A DNA stretch of 64,000 nucleotides, from NCBI RefSeq assembly GCF_013359935.1, contig NZ_JABMCB010000179.1:186001-250000 (forward strand), written 5' to 3'. This DNA comes from Paenibacillus xylanilyticus (lineage in GTDB: Bacteria > Bacillota > Bacilli > Paenibacillales > Paenibacillaceae). Below are positions 10,778 through 19,700 of the stretch, piece after piece. The notes under the pieces were generated by a model. It did not search any database. It had not been told where the DNA came from and saw only the letters and a program-made list of their open reading frames with translations. A program made the translations under genes and the position numbers. Numbering within the stretch: the stretch's first letter is position 1; each line of letters starts with the position of its first letter.

Positions 10778-12307
10778 TTATGCCCAGAACTTCCGCCGGT
10801 ATCGGCTTGGTGACAGTCCGGTAAATTTTTTGAACACCTTGCAGAAATAGCTGTGGTCGGAATAACCCACCATACTGCTGATTTCGGAAATGGTAACATC
10901 ATCCGATCGTAAGAGTTCCTCTGCCTTCTCAATGCGGATTTTATTCAAATATTCATTGAATCCTTCCTTTTTGTGGGATGAGAAGTAACTGGATAGATAC
11001 GATGGATTGAAATGAAAATGCTTGGCGACTTCAGCAAGACCGAGCGGCTGGTCATAATGCTCATGCATATATTCAAGCAGCATCTTCATATTCGGATCAC
11101 TGCGTTTTCCTCCATCTCCGGCCGTGCATTCCTGAACCTCAAGCATAAACTGGTCCAGCACATTCATGACTTCACCCAGACTGGCTGCCCCATCCACATT
11201 TTTGAAGTAGGTATACTTGCTCTCTTCCAGCGCCGAAGACTGTACATCCATATCAGCGAGCGTAATCGTTACGTTGAAGATCAGATTGCCCAGAAAGGAT
11301 TTGATTTCAAACACATCCGCAATATAATCACGTCCGAGAGTGAGCGCATGCTCTCTCAGATAATCCCTCGCCGCTTCAGTGCGATTCCGTTTCACATGCT
11401 GCAAAAACATATTGACATTAAACTGATAGCCAGCTGTATGCAGCGGCGGAAGTTCACTATAGACAAGTATGGAGCGGTCCTCATAATAAAAGCGATATTC
11501 CATTAACTTAATCAAATGATTCCGGTACACGTCACCCATCTGGTTGAATGAATTAAAGCTATCACTTAGAACCCAGCTGGGTCCTGTAATGCCAGCCTCA
11601 TTTTCCAATGCCATCTGCTTGATCCGCCCGACCATCCAGTCATCTTTGGCAGGGTCTACATTCAGGAGAAATATAGGCAATTCACTCTCAGCCGGTACCA
11701 TAGCGCATTCCACGTCGGCAAGGTAGCTTCGCAGCCTTTTTTCCATCTCATCCTTGTCCGAAATCGATTGTGTTCCGCATACGAGGAGACGAAAGCAGTC
11801 ATGTGGAAACGTGTCCCTGACCATAGCCATATCGTTTTCGTCTTCCAGCGCAAATCCGGATATCATCTTTTCCATGAACTGTCCGAGCTTCCAGCCTTCA
11901 TGAGAAGGCTCGTATTGTAATTCGGGAATTTTCCCTGCCGTTCGCTGCAGCACCTGAAGCAGCTCGTTGGTATCCAGCTTTGGTTTCAAAATATAATCCG
12001 CGGCTCCGTGCTGGAGTGTAGAACGTACATATTCGAATTCACTGAAGCTGCTAAGTACAATGACTTCAATTTGTGGCTGACTGGCTTTTAGCGTACGCAC
12101 AAATGCTTCACCGTCCATAATCGGCATCACGATATCGGTAATGACAATGTCAGGCTTCAATAACCGCACCTGTTCCAGCGCTTCTTCACCATTGGACGCT
12201 TCTCCGACAATCTGGAATCCTTCCGACTCCCAGTTCATATGATGCTTGATCCCCTGTCGTACCAGAAATTCATCGTCAACAATCAGCACCTTGCACAACC
12301 GGTTCAT
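10778..12307 (-). CDS. YesN-type response regulator with AraC DNA-binding domain
   Basis: Cytoplasmic transcription activator, 509 residues. Receiver domain at 1-120 with the acidic pair in VLIVDDE and the phosphoacceptor Asp in PDIVITDIVMPIMDG; a long middle region of unknown fold; C-terminal AraC double helix-turn-helix (about 405-505; LAEVAKHFHFNPSYLSSYF and ISEISSMVGYSDHSYFCKVF, ending LSPSRYRRKF). It precedes and is co-transcribed with the YesM-type kinase. The ATG at 12307 follows AAGGGGG. A near-perfect cre box lies 82 bp upstream, so the sensor pair itself is probably under catabolite control. It presumably activates the sugar importer. Confidence 0.94.
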   Translation of the reverse strand: MNRLCKVLIVDDEFLVRQGIKHHMNWESEGFQIVGEASNGEEALEQVRLLKPDIVITDIVMPIMDGEAFVRTLKASQPQIEVIVLSSFSEFEYVRSTLQHGAADYILKPKLDTNELLQVLQRTAGKIPELQYEPSHEGWKLGQFMEKMISGFALEDENDMAMVRDTFPHDCFRLLVCGTQSISDKDEMEKRLRSYLADVECAMVPAESELPIFLLNVDPAKDDWMVGRIKQMALENEAGITGPSWVLSDSFNSFNQMGDVYRNHLIKLMEYRFYYEDRSILVYSELPPLHTAGYQFNVNMFLQHVKRNRTEAARDYLREHALTLGRDYIADVFEIKSFLGNLIFNVTITLADMDVQSSALEESKYTYFKNVDGAASLGEVMNVLDQFMLEVQECTAGDGGKRSDPNMKMLLEYMHEHYDQPLGLAEVAKHFHFNPSYLSSYFSSHKKEGFNEYLNKIRIEKAEELLRSDDVTISEISSMVGYSDHSYFCKVFKKFTGLSPSRYRRKFWA

Positions 12308-12388
12308 GATCGCGACCCCCTTGTCTCATCTTTCCTCTATGTCTCTACAGGTTATACCTTTTTTATATCGGATATAACGGGACCCCAG

Positions 12389-12402
12389 TGTTAGCGGTTA
12401 CA
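12389..12402 (-). promoter_or_regulatory. cre box upstream of the response-regulator gene
   Basis: TGTAACCGCTAACA on the minus strand matches TGNAANCGNTNNCA at every fixed position and is nearly palindromic. It sits 82 bp before the ATG, where bound CcpA would interfere with transcription. Confidence 0.7.
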
Positions 12403-12521
12403 ACAATTTTAAAGTTTTGTACCTCTCTTTATATCCCATAATCATAGTTAAATCAATGGAAATTGAAAGCCAGCGTCTGCTCTAAATTAATCGACTCCCT
12501 CATTTTACACGATTACTCGAC

Positions 12522-12571
12522 AAAAAAAGAAGCCATGGCCGCCCAGAATCATTCGGCGCACCAGGACTTCT
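12522..12571 (-). terminator. Terminator of the esterase/lactonase operon
   Basis: Minus-strand AGAAG-CC-GG-GCGCC arm facing GGGCGGCC-ATGG-CTTCT, followed by T7. About 100 bp past the SMP-30 gene stop. Confidence 0.75.
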
Positions 12572-12670
12572 CTTCTGATCTGACTTGTTATCCGGTCAAA
12601 GTTCAATTCTCTTCAAACGAATAAAGTCAATCTGCGAACTGCATGACAAATGATGCCCGTATTAATTCGT

Positions 12671-13558
12671 TTATGCCTGAGAGACCCTGCCATACGCATG
12701 GGTTTGCTGTCCCTTTACACCAGGTCTGATCACGAATACGGAGCCAGCGTTCGGGGTTTCTGCCAAACGTTCCTCACTGATGCCTGTTCGTGCTGTTGTA
12801 ATAAAGAGATCCTCCAAATCAGGCCCGCCAAAACAGCAGGAGGTGACCTGATCCGCAGGCACTTCAATCTGTTGCAGCAGTTCCCCGCTATGCGGATTCC
12901 AGCGCGTCACTCTTCCACCGCCCCAATGGGCAACCCACAACATCCCTTCGCTGTCCACAGTCATTCCATCCGGAAAACCGAAATCCTCCGGTACTGAAAT
13001 AACACTTGTCCGGTTCGAGATGTCCCCTGCTTCCAGGTCAAAATCAAATCGGTCAATAGAGCGTGTAGGCGTGTCAATATAGTACATGGATTGTTCATCG
13101 GGGCTCCAGCCTAATCCATTGGAGGTGGATACGTCCCGAAACATGGTACGGACAGGCTTGCCTTCCTCGAGGCAGTAGAATGAGCCAGCTTTACTTTCAT
13201 TATTCATGCTCATTGTGCCTGCCCAGAACCGGCCAAGAGCATCACACTTTCCATCATTGAAGCGATTCGTGTCCTTATCACTTTCGGGATCTTCAATCGC
13301 TTTCATTTCTCCTGTGAGCAAATGGCAGGTATGAAACCCGCTGCGGAGTGCAACAACCACCTCATCACCGCGATAAGGTACAACGGCACCCACATGTTCA
13401 CCTACATCGTAAGCCTGATCTCGTCCTGTTTCAGGATCATACACGTGAACCTTGTAGCTCTCAATATCCACCCACAACAGGCGATTGTGTTCAGCGTCCC
13501 AACTTGGACCTTCTCCCAGCAGGGCCGGGGTATGTACTGCAATGTTGAGATTGCTCAT
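12671..13558 (-). CDS. SMP-30/gluconolactonase family protein
   Basis: Probable cytosolic sugar-lactonase with a six-bladed beta-propeller, hydrolysing an aldonolactone to the acid. 295 residues from the ATG at 13558, which follows AAAGGACGTG. Family hallmarks: ALLGEGPSWDAEHNRLLWVDI (metal-ligand Glu in GEGP), NRFNDGKCDALGRFWAGTM (Asn and Asp ligands), TSNGLGWSPDEQSMYYIDT and FPDGMTVDSEGMLWVAHWGG (Asp ligand). It begins 14 bp after the Axe2-like esterase and ends an operon of carbohydrate hydrolases. A xylono- or arabinonolactonase role is inference from the operon; the family also contains gluconolactonases. Confidence 0.88.
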   Translation of the reverse strand: MSNLNIAVHTPALLGEGPSWDAEHNRLLWVDIESYKVHVYDPETGRDQAYDVGEHVGAVVPYRGDEVVVALRSGFHTCHLLTGEMKAIEDPESDKDTNRFNDGKCDALGRFWAGTMSMNNESKAGSFYCLEEGKPVRTMFRDVSTSNGLGWSPDEQSMYYIDTPTRSIDRFDFDLEAGDISNRTSVISVPEDFGFPDGMTVDSEGMLWVAHWGGGRVTRWNPHSGELLQQIEVPADQVTSCCFGGPDLEDLFITTARTGISEERLAETPNAGSVFVIRPGVKGQQTHAYGRVSQA

Positions 13559-13572
13559 GCGATCACGTCCTT

Positions 13573-14235
13573 TTATGATTTGACGCCGCCTGACCATTCA
13601 AATCCGATGGCATCCAGGAATGCTTTGGACAGGATCATATGGCCAGTTGCATCTGGATGGACACGGTCATGAGTCAGAACAGACGTATAATAATGATCCC
13701 AGAACAGGGCAAAGGCAGCTTGGGTATCCACAAAGATGGCATCATACTCATTCGCTACTCTGCGAACGGCTTCTCCATAGATGTCCATCGTTGCCCGCAT
13801 AGGGTCCTCGGCATTGGCTTCCAGGTAATATGGAGTCATTAGAACTAGCCCTTTCACATTTGGACGAACGGAAGCAACAAGCTCTCTCAGCGTTGTTTCG
13901 TACTCTTCCAGAAACACATGTGAATCCGCGGACAGCGGATGGTCGAACTGACGCCATACATCATTAATGCCGATCATTATCGATAACCAATCAGGCTTCA
14001 GATCAATCACGTCACGATCCCAGCGCTGCTTCAAATCGCGAACGGTATTTCCACTATTACCCACGTTTTGGATGCGCAGCATCAATTCCGGATAAATGGA
14101 ACGTAAAAGTGCATATACTTGTGCAACGTAACCGTGTCCGAGTCCTGAGCTTCCTTCACCTACAGGGTGTTCACGACCGCAGTCTGTGATGGAATCACCG
14201 ATAAAGAGCAGCTTGTCATTTTTTTGCAGTTTCAT
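13573..14235 (-). CDS. Axe2-like acetylxylan esterase, SGNH hydrolase
   Basis: 220 residues with the SGNH fold, likely removing acetyl groups from xylo-oligosaccharides inside the cell. It resembles Geobacillus Axe2 along its whole length as I remember that sequence: KLLFIGDSITDCGR (catalytic Ser15), GNSGNTVRDLKQRW (Gly/Asn block), IMIGINDVWRQ, LMTPYYLEANAEDPMR, and the Asp/His pair in DRVHPDATGHM. No signal peptide. The ATG at 14235 is preceded by GAAGGAG; longer in-frame starts lack a site. It lies between another esterase and a lactonase, fitting a role in clearing substituted plant oligosaccharides. Confidence 0.9.
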   Translation of the reverse strand: MKLQKNDKLLFIGDSITDCGREHPVGEGSSGLGHGYVAQVYALLRSIYPELMLRIQNVGNSGNTVRDLKQRWDRDVIDLKPDWLSIMIGINDVWRQFDHPLSADSHVFLEEYETTLRELVASVRPNVKGLVLMTPYYLEANAEDPMRATMDIYGEAVRRVANEYDAIFVDTQAAFALFWDHYYTSVLTHDRVHPDATGHMILSKAFLDAIGFEWSGGVKS

Positions 14236-14273
14236 AGTCTTCTTCTCCTTCGCCCTATAGCACATTTAAAGTG

Positions 14274-14287
14274 GGTAAACGGTTACC
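14274..14287 (-). promoter_or_regulatory. cre-like box between the two esterase genes
   Basis: GGTAAACGGTTACC resembles the cre core with a C-G centre and mirrored arms. It overlaps the stop of the upstream esterase, 39 bp before the Axe2-like gene. The TG/CA ends are replaced by GG/CC, so binding is uncertain. Confidence 0.4.
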
Positions 14288-15077
14288 ATCCTTGATTTTT
14301 AAGCCAGGTCAGACACAGATCCGACCACGGTCGCACGGCATGATGATCTTCAGCAAGTCCCAGACCATGTGATCCTTTTTCAAACACGTGCAGGTCGTAC
14401 GGAATTCCGTGCGCACCCAGTGCAAGCGCGTAACGCAAACTGTTTTCGACCGGTACTGCCTGATCGTCACTCGTATGCCAGATAAATGCCTCAGGTGCAT
14501 CTGCCTTAACCTGCTGCTCTGCGCTGAATGCTCTAATCTGTTCAGGGGTGGCATCCGGTCCAAGCAGATTTTCGCGTGAACCTGCATGTCCATAAGACTC
14601 CATCGTTATGACCGGATAACAGAGAATCACCCGATCCGGGCGTGAGCTTTCACGTTCAATCGGATCCTCGTGATCCGGCTGCCCCGCATCATACAAGGTG
14701 CCAAGTGTTGCTGTAAGATGTCCACCTGCCGAGAAGCCGAGTACTGCAATTTTGGAAGGCTGAATGCCAAATTCCTTGGCATGAGCACGCACATATCGAA
14801 TGGCACGCTGACCGTCAGTTAATGGCGCAGGATGCTGATGTGGTGCAACCCGGTATTTCAACACAAATGCACTGATTCCCGCACGGTTGAGCAGTTCCGC
14901 AATGGGAGCTCCTTCATGATCTGCAAGAAACCCGTAACCCCCGCCAGGACACACAATGACAGCGCTCTCGGAACCAGGCTGAATAAAAGGAATGAGGTGA
15001 GGCATTTCGTCCTCATGGCCTTGGGCCGCAAATGGTGCTGCATGATCCCATAATGGAATGGTTGTTGTCAATTTCAA
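14283..15077 (-). CDS. Alpha/beta-hydrolase fold esterase (acetylesterase-like)
   Basis: 264-residue cytosolic serine esterase. Oxyanion-side motif CPGGGYGFLADHEG, nucleophile elbow GFSAGGH (Ser), and probable Asp and His in TSDDQAVPVENS and KGSHGLG. This is the layout of bacterial carbohydrate esterases with a GG(G)Y motif near the N-terminus, often encoded with xylan enzymes. Start is a TTG with AGAGAGG just upstream; no ATG is available in the conserved region. It is first in the operon with the Axe2-like esterase and SMP-30 protein. The exact ester substrate cannot be read from the sequence. Confidence 0.85.
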   Translation of the reverse strand: MKLTTTIPLWDHAAPFAAQGHEDEMPHLIPFIQPGSESAVIVCPGGGYGFLADHEGAPIAELLNRAGISAFVLKYRVAPHQHPAPLTDGQRAIRYVRAHAKEFGIQPSKIAVLGFSAGGHLTATLGTLYDAGQPDHEDPIERESSRPDRVILCYPVITMESYGHAGSRENLLGPDATPEQIRAFSAEQQVKADAPEAFIWHTSDDQAVPVENSLRYALALGAHGIPYDLHVFEKGSHGLGLAEDHHAVRPWSDLCLTWLKNQGW

Positions 15078-15270
15078 TCATCCTCTCTAAGTAGAACGGA
15101 TACAATTTGCCCCGTTTGAGTTTTCCAATCTAAGGAATCGATATCATCATAACGGCAACTGCCCTCATGCATCAATACCTTCCTGGCATCACTTTTTGTT
15201 CAATTTGTCACAGATGTCAGCATGACAGAGCCGCAAACCTTGAACCAACGCAGCATTTAGCTACACTCTA

Positions 15271-16107
15271 CTATAAGTATAACGTTCGAAATTGCTCAGG
15301 TGTTATACCTTCGATTCTCCGAAATGTAGCCACAAAATGACTCGCATCCCGAAAACCAACACGCGCCGCCGTTTCCCTCACCGTCATCTTGCTGTCCCCG
15401 GTCATCCATTCTTTTGATTTGCGAATGCGCAGGAGAATGAAATAGCTGTAGGCCGTCATGCCAAACGATTGTTTGAACAGGGTATTTAAATGTCTTGGTG
15501 TGATTCCTGGCACGGCCGCCATCTGTTCAAGACCAATGTCAGGATCCGCGTAATGCTGATCCATAAATGCGATTAGCGGTGCCAGCCGTTCCACGGCATG
15601 CGAGATGGATGAACGACTGCCGGTCATGCCATGCTTTTTGAGCAAGATCAAGAACCGGTACATATCTGCCGATGCTTCCAACCCGGACAAGTCCTGGTCG
15701 CTGCTGATTGAACCCAGCACCTCCCTGCCGTAATTCTCCAACGGGCTCCCTGCTTCCCATTGATGAAGCGCTGGTTCTCCCAGGCTCAGGGCCTCGGTAA
15801 TCGCGGGACATTGTGACCCCCCAAACGTAATATAGAGCGTCTCCCACTCCCCTAGTGAAGGCACATATTCATGCGGTTCGTTCGGCGGCAGCAAAATCCC
15901 AGAACCTTCACTGAGGACTACGGTTGACCCGGCAAATCGAAATTCCCCCTCCCCCTTCACGGTCTGAAGCCAGTGATAACAGGGATATCCTGCAGGCCTG
16001 AACACATTCTCCTGATTGCCATTGTAACCAATGCTCTCGATGTATAGCGGAAGCGGCTCTTCACGCGGAGTCATGAAATATCGTCGGTGCTTCGGTGAGA
16101 TTAACAT
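15271..16107 (-). CDS. AraC-family regulator with cupin-like sensor domain
   Basis: 278 residues. The N-terminal half is a cupin-type ligand domain (GEFRFAGSTVVLSEGSGILLPPNEPHEY); the C-terminal half is the double helix-turn-helix (LEQMAAVPGITPRHLNTLFKQ and RETAARVGFRDASHFVATFRRI, ending ITPEQFRTLYL). ATG at 16107 follows GAGAGGAG. It is divergent from the GH42 beta-galactosidase (148-bp shared region) and 193 bp upstream of the esterase operon on its own strand. Either or both may be targets. The divergent layout favours control of the GH42 gene in response to a sugar. Confidence 0.9.
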   Translation of the reverse strand: MLISPKHRRYFMTPREEPLPLYIESIGYNGNQENVFRPAGYPCYHWLQTVKGEGEFRFAGSTVVLSEGSGILLPPNEPHEYVPSLGEWETLYITFGGSQCPAITEALSLGEPALHQWEAGSPLENYGREVLGSISSDQDLSGLEASADMYRFLILLKKHGMTGSRSSISHAVERLAPLIAFMDQHYADPDIGLEQMAAVPGITPRHLNTLFKQSFGMTAYSYFILLRIRKSKEWMTGDSKMTVRETAARVGFRDASHFVATFRRIEGITPEQFRTLYL

Positions 16108-16206
16108 GATGTTCTCCTCTCGGTGTATGACTTTTCAGCCATTGGACCACGTTTATCCATTTCCATATTCTTATATGGATCATTACTTTTCTTATATTTT
16201 AAAAGC

Positions 16207-16221
16207 TATATGAATCATATA
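16207..16221. promoter_or_regulatory. Palindrome overlapping a TATAAT box before the GH42 gene
   Basis: TATATGA-A-TCATATA is a perfect 15-bp inverted repeat whose right arm runs into TATAAT (16218-16223), 33 bp before the TTG start. A second repeat, CCATAT-TCTT-ATATGG, lies near 16163-16178. Candidate operators for the divergent AraC protein or another regulator. Confidence 0.45.
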
Positions 16222-16255
16222 ATATACAATTATTCTTATACAAGAGGTGAATACA

Positions 16256-18283
16256 TTGATTAGCAGCAAACTACCCAAAATGTTCTATGGCGGTGACTAC
16301 AACCCTGAACAATGGGATCACGAAACCCATCTAGAAGACCTGCGCATGTTCAAACTGGCAGGTATTGATATAGCCACCATTAACGTTTTCTCCTGGGCTC
16401 TGATTCAGCCTGATGAAGTAACCTATAAATTTGAAGAACTGGATCAATTGATTGACAGCCTCTACGAAAACGGTGTTTATGTTTGTCTCGCTACAAGCAC
16501 GGCTGCCCATCCAGCATGGATGGCCAAAAAGTATCCGGATGTACTTCGTGTGGATGCCGACGGACGCAAACGCAAATTCGGGGGACGCCATAATTCCTGT
16601 CCAAACAGCCCAACGTATCGCAAATATTCCGAGAAAATTGCCGACAAACTGGCGGAACGTTATAAAGACCACCCTGCTGTGCTGGTATGGCACATCTCCA
16701 ACGAATATGGCGGGGACTGTTATTGCGACAATTGTGAGAAAGCGTTCCGTGTGTATCTGAAGGAGCGTTATCAAACCCTGGATCAGCTCAACAAAGCATG
16801 GAACACCAATTTCTGGGGCCATACGTTCTATGATTGGGACGAGATCGTTCTGCCAAGCAATCTGAGTGAGCACTGGGGCAACAACAATTCCACGTTCCAG
16901 GGCATCTCGCTTGATTACTCCCGTTTCAACTCCGACAGTATGCTTGATTGTTACCGTCTGGAGTATGATGCGATCAAAAAACATGTCCCGGATTCCGTCG
17001 TAACGACTAACCTGATGGGATTCTTCAAACAGCTTGACTATTTTAAATGGGCCAAATATATGGACATCATTTCCTGGGACAGCTATCCGGGTCTTGCCAC
17101 GCCGTTCAGCTTCACCGCCATGGCACATGATCTGATGCGCGGACTGAAAGACGGCCAGCCATTCATGCTTATGGAACAGACACCAAGCCAGCAAAACTGG
17201 CAGCCATACAACTCCCTGAAGCGTCCAGGCGTTATGCGCCTGTGGAGTTATCAGACAATTGCGCACGGTGCGGACACGATCATGTTCTTCCAGCTTCGCC
17301 GCTCCATTGGCGCATGCGAGAAGTATCACGGTGCAGTCATTGAGCACGTTGGTCATGAGAATACACGTGTATTCCGTGAAGTTGCCCAGCTTGGCAAGGA
17401 ATTGCAATTGCTTGGAGACAAAACACTCGATGCGACTGTTGAGTCCAAAGTGGCAATCGTGTTTGACTGGGACAACTGGTGGGCGATTGAGAAATCCAGC
17501 GGTCCTACCGTAGCCCTGAATTATGTGGATCAGATTCACAAGTACTATGCTACCTTTTTCCGCCGGAATATTCAGGTGGACATTGTCAGTGTGGATACCG
17601 ATATCAGCAAGTATGACATCGTCCTTGCTCCGGTACTCTATATGGTCAAACCAGGATTTGCTGCCAAGCTGGAGAAGTTTGTGGAAGCCGGCGGTACGTT
17701 CCTGACCACATTCTTCAGCGGCATTGTAAACGAGGGCGATCTCGTGACGACAGGTGGTTATCCAGGAGAGCTTCGCAAGCTGCTTGGCATCTGGGTGGAA
17801 GAAATCGATGCTCTGCTGCCTGAGCAAAAGAACAGCATTGTATTGAAAGAAGCCTATGGCGATCTTCAAGGTAAATACGAATGCGGCATGCTGTGTGACC
17901 TGCTGCACAGCGAAGGTGCTGAAGTCATTGCCGAGTACGGAGACGACTTCTATCAAGGCATGCCTGTCCTAACCCGCAACACGTTCGGTAAGGGCGAAGC
18001 ATGGTATGTAGCATCAGATCCGGAAGATCGCTTCCTGGATGGCCTCCTTGGACAGCTTGCGGCAGCCAAAAACATCAATTCCTTGCTCGAAACACCTGAT
18101 GGTGTGGAAGTAAGTGCACGTACGAAGGACGGCAAGTCATTCCTCTTCGTCATGAATCACAACTCCTCCACTCAGTCTTATGACTTGGGGAATGGCGTGG
18201 CACAAGATCTGCTCACAGATCGCGAGCTCTCTGGTCATGTGGAAATTGAGGGTCGTGGTGTCCATCTGCTTGAGATGAAATAA
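16256..18283 (+). CDS. Beta-galactosidase, glycoside hydrolase family 42
   Basis: Cytoplasmic retaining galactosidase, about 675 residues: TIM barrel, trimerisation domain and beta domain. Acid/base Glu in WHISNEYGG (residue 150), nucleophile Glu in LMEQTPSQQNW (307), and the zinc-binding Cys set NSCPN plus GDCYCDNC typical of many GH42 enzymes. Start TTG at 16256 is preceded by AGAGGTGA; a GTG 9 nt upstream overlaps that site and is less likely. No signal peptide. GH42 enzymes often act on galactan-derived oligosaccharides, which distinguishes it from the GH2 enzyme in this window. Monocistronic, ended by the terminator at 18445. Confidence 0.96.
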   Translation: MISSKLPKMFYGGDYNPEQWDHETHLEDLRMFKLAGIDIATINVFSWALIQPDEVTYKFEELDQLIDSLYENGVYVCLATSTAAHPAWMAKKYPDVLRVDADGRKRKFGGRHNSCPNSPTYRKYSEKIADKLAERYKDHPAVLVWHISNEYGGDCYCDNCEKAFRVYLKERYQTLDQLNKAWNTNFWGHTFYDWDEIVLPSNLSEHWGNNNSTFQGISLDYSRFNSDSMLDCYRLEYDAIKKHVPDSVVTTNLMGFFKQLDYFKWAKYMDIISWDSYPGLATPFSFTAMAHDLMRGLKDGQPFMLMEQTPSQQNWQPYNSLKRPGVMRLWSYQTIAHGADTIMFFQLRRSIGACEKYHGAVIEHVGHENTRVFREVAQLGKELQLLGDKTLDATVESKVAIVFDWDNWWAIEKSSGPTVALNYVDQIHKYYATFFRRNIQVDIVSVDTDISKYDIVLAPVLYMVKPGFAAKLEKFVEAGGTFLTTFFSGIVNEGDLVTTGGYPGELRKLLGIWVEEIDALLPEQKNSIVLKEAYGDLQGKYECGMLCDLLHSEGAEVIAEYGDDFYQGMPVLTRNTFGKGEAWYVASDPEDRFLDGLLGQLAAAKNINSLLETPDGVEVSARTKDGKSFLFVMNHNSSTQSYDLGNGVAQDLLTDRELSGHVEIEGRGVHLLEMK

Positions 18284-18444
18284 GCCTAACTGTGTTTGAA
18301 ACATAATAGGGACGAACTGAAAGATAACCACTTGATACAAAGTGTTACGAAATGTCTGATAAACCAAGCTTTTCAGTTAAACGCTTCATTTTTTTCTAAT
18401 GGAGTGATGTGAATGAGAGCTTTAAAAATGCAAACTGCTACTTA

Positions 18445-18475
18445 CCGTATCCGTTTAACCGGATACGGTTTTTTT
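18445..18475 (+). terminator. Terminator downstream of the GH42 gene
   Basis: CCGTATCCG-TTTAAC-CGGATACGG, a 9-bp perfect stem, followed by T7. It lies about 160 bp past the stop. Confidence 0.85.
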
Positions 18476-18607
18476 GCCATCATTTGTGGGAATTTGATGA
18501 GAAGGAAATACTGCTTCACAGAGCGAATTGGACGAGACACACATTTTATGGCGCATGCCGGAAAACGCTCTCTCCATTCGCCATTACACAGCATATCAAA
18601 TAATCCA

Positions 18608-18636
18608 TATAATATTGGTGACATCCAAGATGTCAC
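18608..18636 (+). promoter_or_regulatory. Promoter and operator of the YafY-type regulator gene
   Basis: TATAAT at 18608-18613 is followed after 4 bp by a perfect palindrome GTGACATC-CAA-GATGTCAC (18618-18636). The repeat covers the expected transcription start, the classic position for autorepression. Confidence 0.65.
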
Positions 18637-18711
18637 TAATCGGCTGTTACAATGGCATTATCACTCCGGCATCCTTTCCGGCGGCGTAACTCTCGAAACG
18701 GAGTGGCTGAC

Positions 18712-19683
18712 ATGAATAAAATAAATCGGCTTGCCGCCATCGTCATGGCCTTACAACACGGACTCGAAACAGCACATTCACTGGCAGACAAGTTTGAAGT
18801 ATCCCGCCGTACCATTTTGCGTGATATCCAGTCCCTATCCGAAATGAACGTGCCGATTATAGCTATTTCCGGGCCGGGCGGTGGCTTTAGGCTTATGGAA
18901 GGTTATGTGCTGCCTCCCTTGCAGCTGGATCCGGTAGAAGCAGCAACTCTCATTTTCGCTCTTGAGGGAATCAGTCATTATGCAGATACGCCTTTTCAAG
19001 AGAAACGCTGGACGGTTATGGACAAAATCAAAGGCATCATTCCGGATGACGTCATGGCACGAATCGATCCGATGCTCCAACAGCTGAATCACTGTATTCC
19101 CGAGCGCAATTATATTCTTCATCATCTGGAACCGCTCCTAACCTGTATCCCTGAACACGGCTGGTTGCGTATCCTGTATCGCTCGGCCGCACGTCAGCGC
19201 TGGATTCAGATTTGTCCGATTCGCATTTATGCTTCTGCAGGATTTTGGTATTGTGAAGCATATTCGGAGGAGCATGGAGAGCAGCGCTTGTTTCGAGTGG
19301 ACCGGATTTTGGAGGCAGAGACCATCGACTCTTCTCAAACAGAACAATTGAAGATAGAGGCCGAGCGTGTGTTGAGTCAGACGAGCCCATCGGTGCAGTC
19401 TTCCGTTCGAATCAAAGCCCGTTTGAGTTATTGCGCCATGGTTGAAGCAGAGCAAGACAGGCATATTGGTGAGAAATTGACGGAGGTTGCTCCAGATGTC
19501 TGGGAGCTGTCCTTTCTCTGTCCAGCAGACCAATGGGAGTGGGCTGTCCGCTTCTTTTACCGTCTGGGCCGCGAGGCAGAAGTGATTGAACCCGAAGAAC
19601 TCCGCAGCGAGATCAGGCAGCATGCCGAGGACGTGAGCCAAATGTACACGAACACTACCCCAAAACCTTGTACAACAACTTAA
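18712..19683 (+). CDS. YafY-type transcriptional regulator (HTH plus WYL domain)
   Basis: 323 residues. N-terminal winged helix (NRLAAIVMALQHGLETAHSLADKFEVSRRTILRDIQSLSEMN), then the WYL region with GGFRLMEGYVLPPLQLDPVEAATL and the central LRILYRSAARQRWIQICPIRIYASAGFWYCEAY core, and a C-terminal WCX-like part. WYL regulators respond to ligands such as nucleic-acid species or small molecules. The ATG at 18712 follows ACGGAG; longer in-frame starts would overlap the operator. It is co-oriented and 17 bp apart from the AlkZ-related gene, its likely co-regulated partner. Confidence 0.88.
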   Translation: MNKINRLAAIVMALQHGLETAHSLADKFEVSRRTILRDIQSLSEMNVPIIAISGPGGGFRLMEGYVLPPLQLDPVEAATLIFALEGISHYADTPFQEKRWTVMDKIKGIIPDDVMARIDPMLQQLNHCIPERNYILHHLEPLLTCIPEHGWLRILYRSAARQRWIQICPIRIYASAGFWYCEAYSEEHGEQRLFRVDRILEAETIDSSQTEQLKIEAERVLSQTSPSVQSSVRIKARLSYCAMVEAEQDRHIGEKLTEVAPDVWELSFLCPADQWEWAVRFFYRLGREAEVIEPEELRSEIRQHAEDVSQMYTNTTPKPCTTT

Positions 19684-19700
19684 AAGGAGCTTACCTAACC

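Larger units (their letters stand above)
12308..12670. other. Region between regulator pair and lactonase gene
   Basis: Holds the leader and promoter of the response-regulator operon with a cre box (12389-12402) and the terminator of the esterase/lactonase operon (12522-12571). No ORF with a ribosome binding site. Confidence 0.5.
18284..18711. other. Region between the GH42 gene and the YafY-type regulator
   Basis: Contains the GH42 terminator (18445-18475) and, near its right end, the TATAAT box and operator palindrome of the next gene. An ORF of 100 codons from 18413 crosses both elements and is not believed. Confidence 0.5.

Noticed and set aside
16331..17956. 541-codon open frame on the minus strand across the GH42 gene
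   Set aside because: Antisense to a well-supported enzyme with intact catalytic motifs; the peptide resembles no family and has no ribosome binding site.
18413..18715. 100-codon ORF with a fair ribosome binding site between GH42 and the YafY-type gene
   Set aside because: It runs through a strong terminator, a TATAAT box and the operator palindrome and ends inside the next gene; composition is not protein-like.
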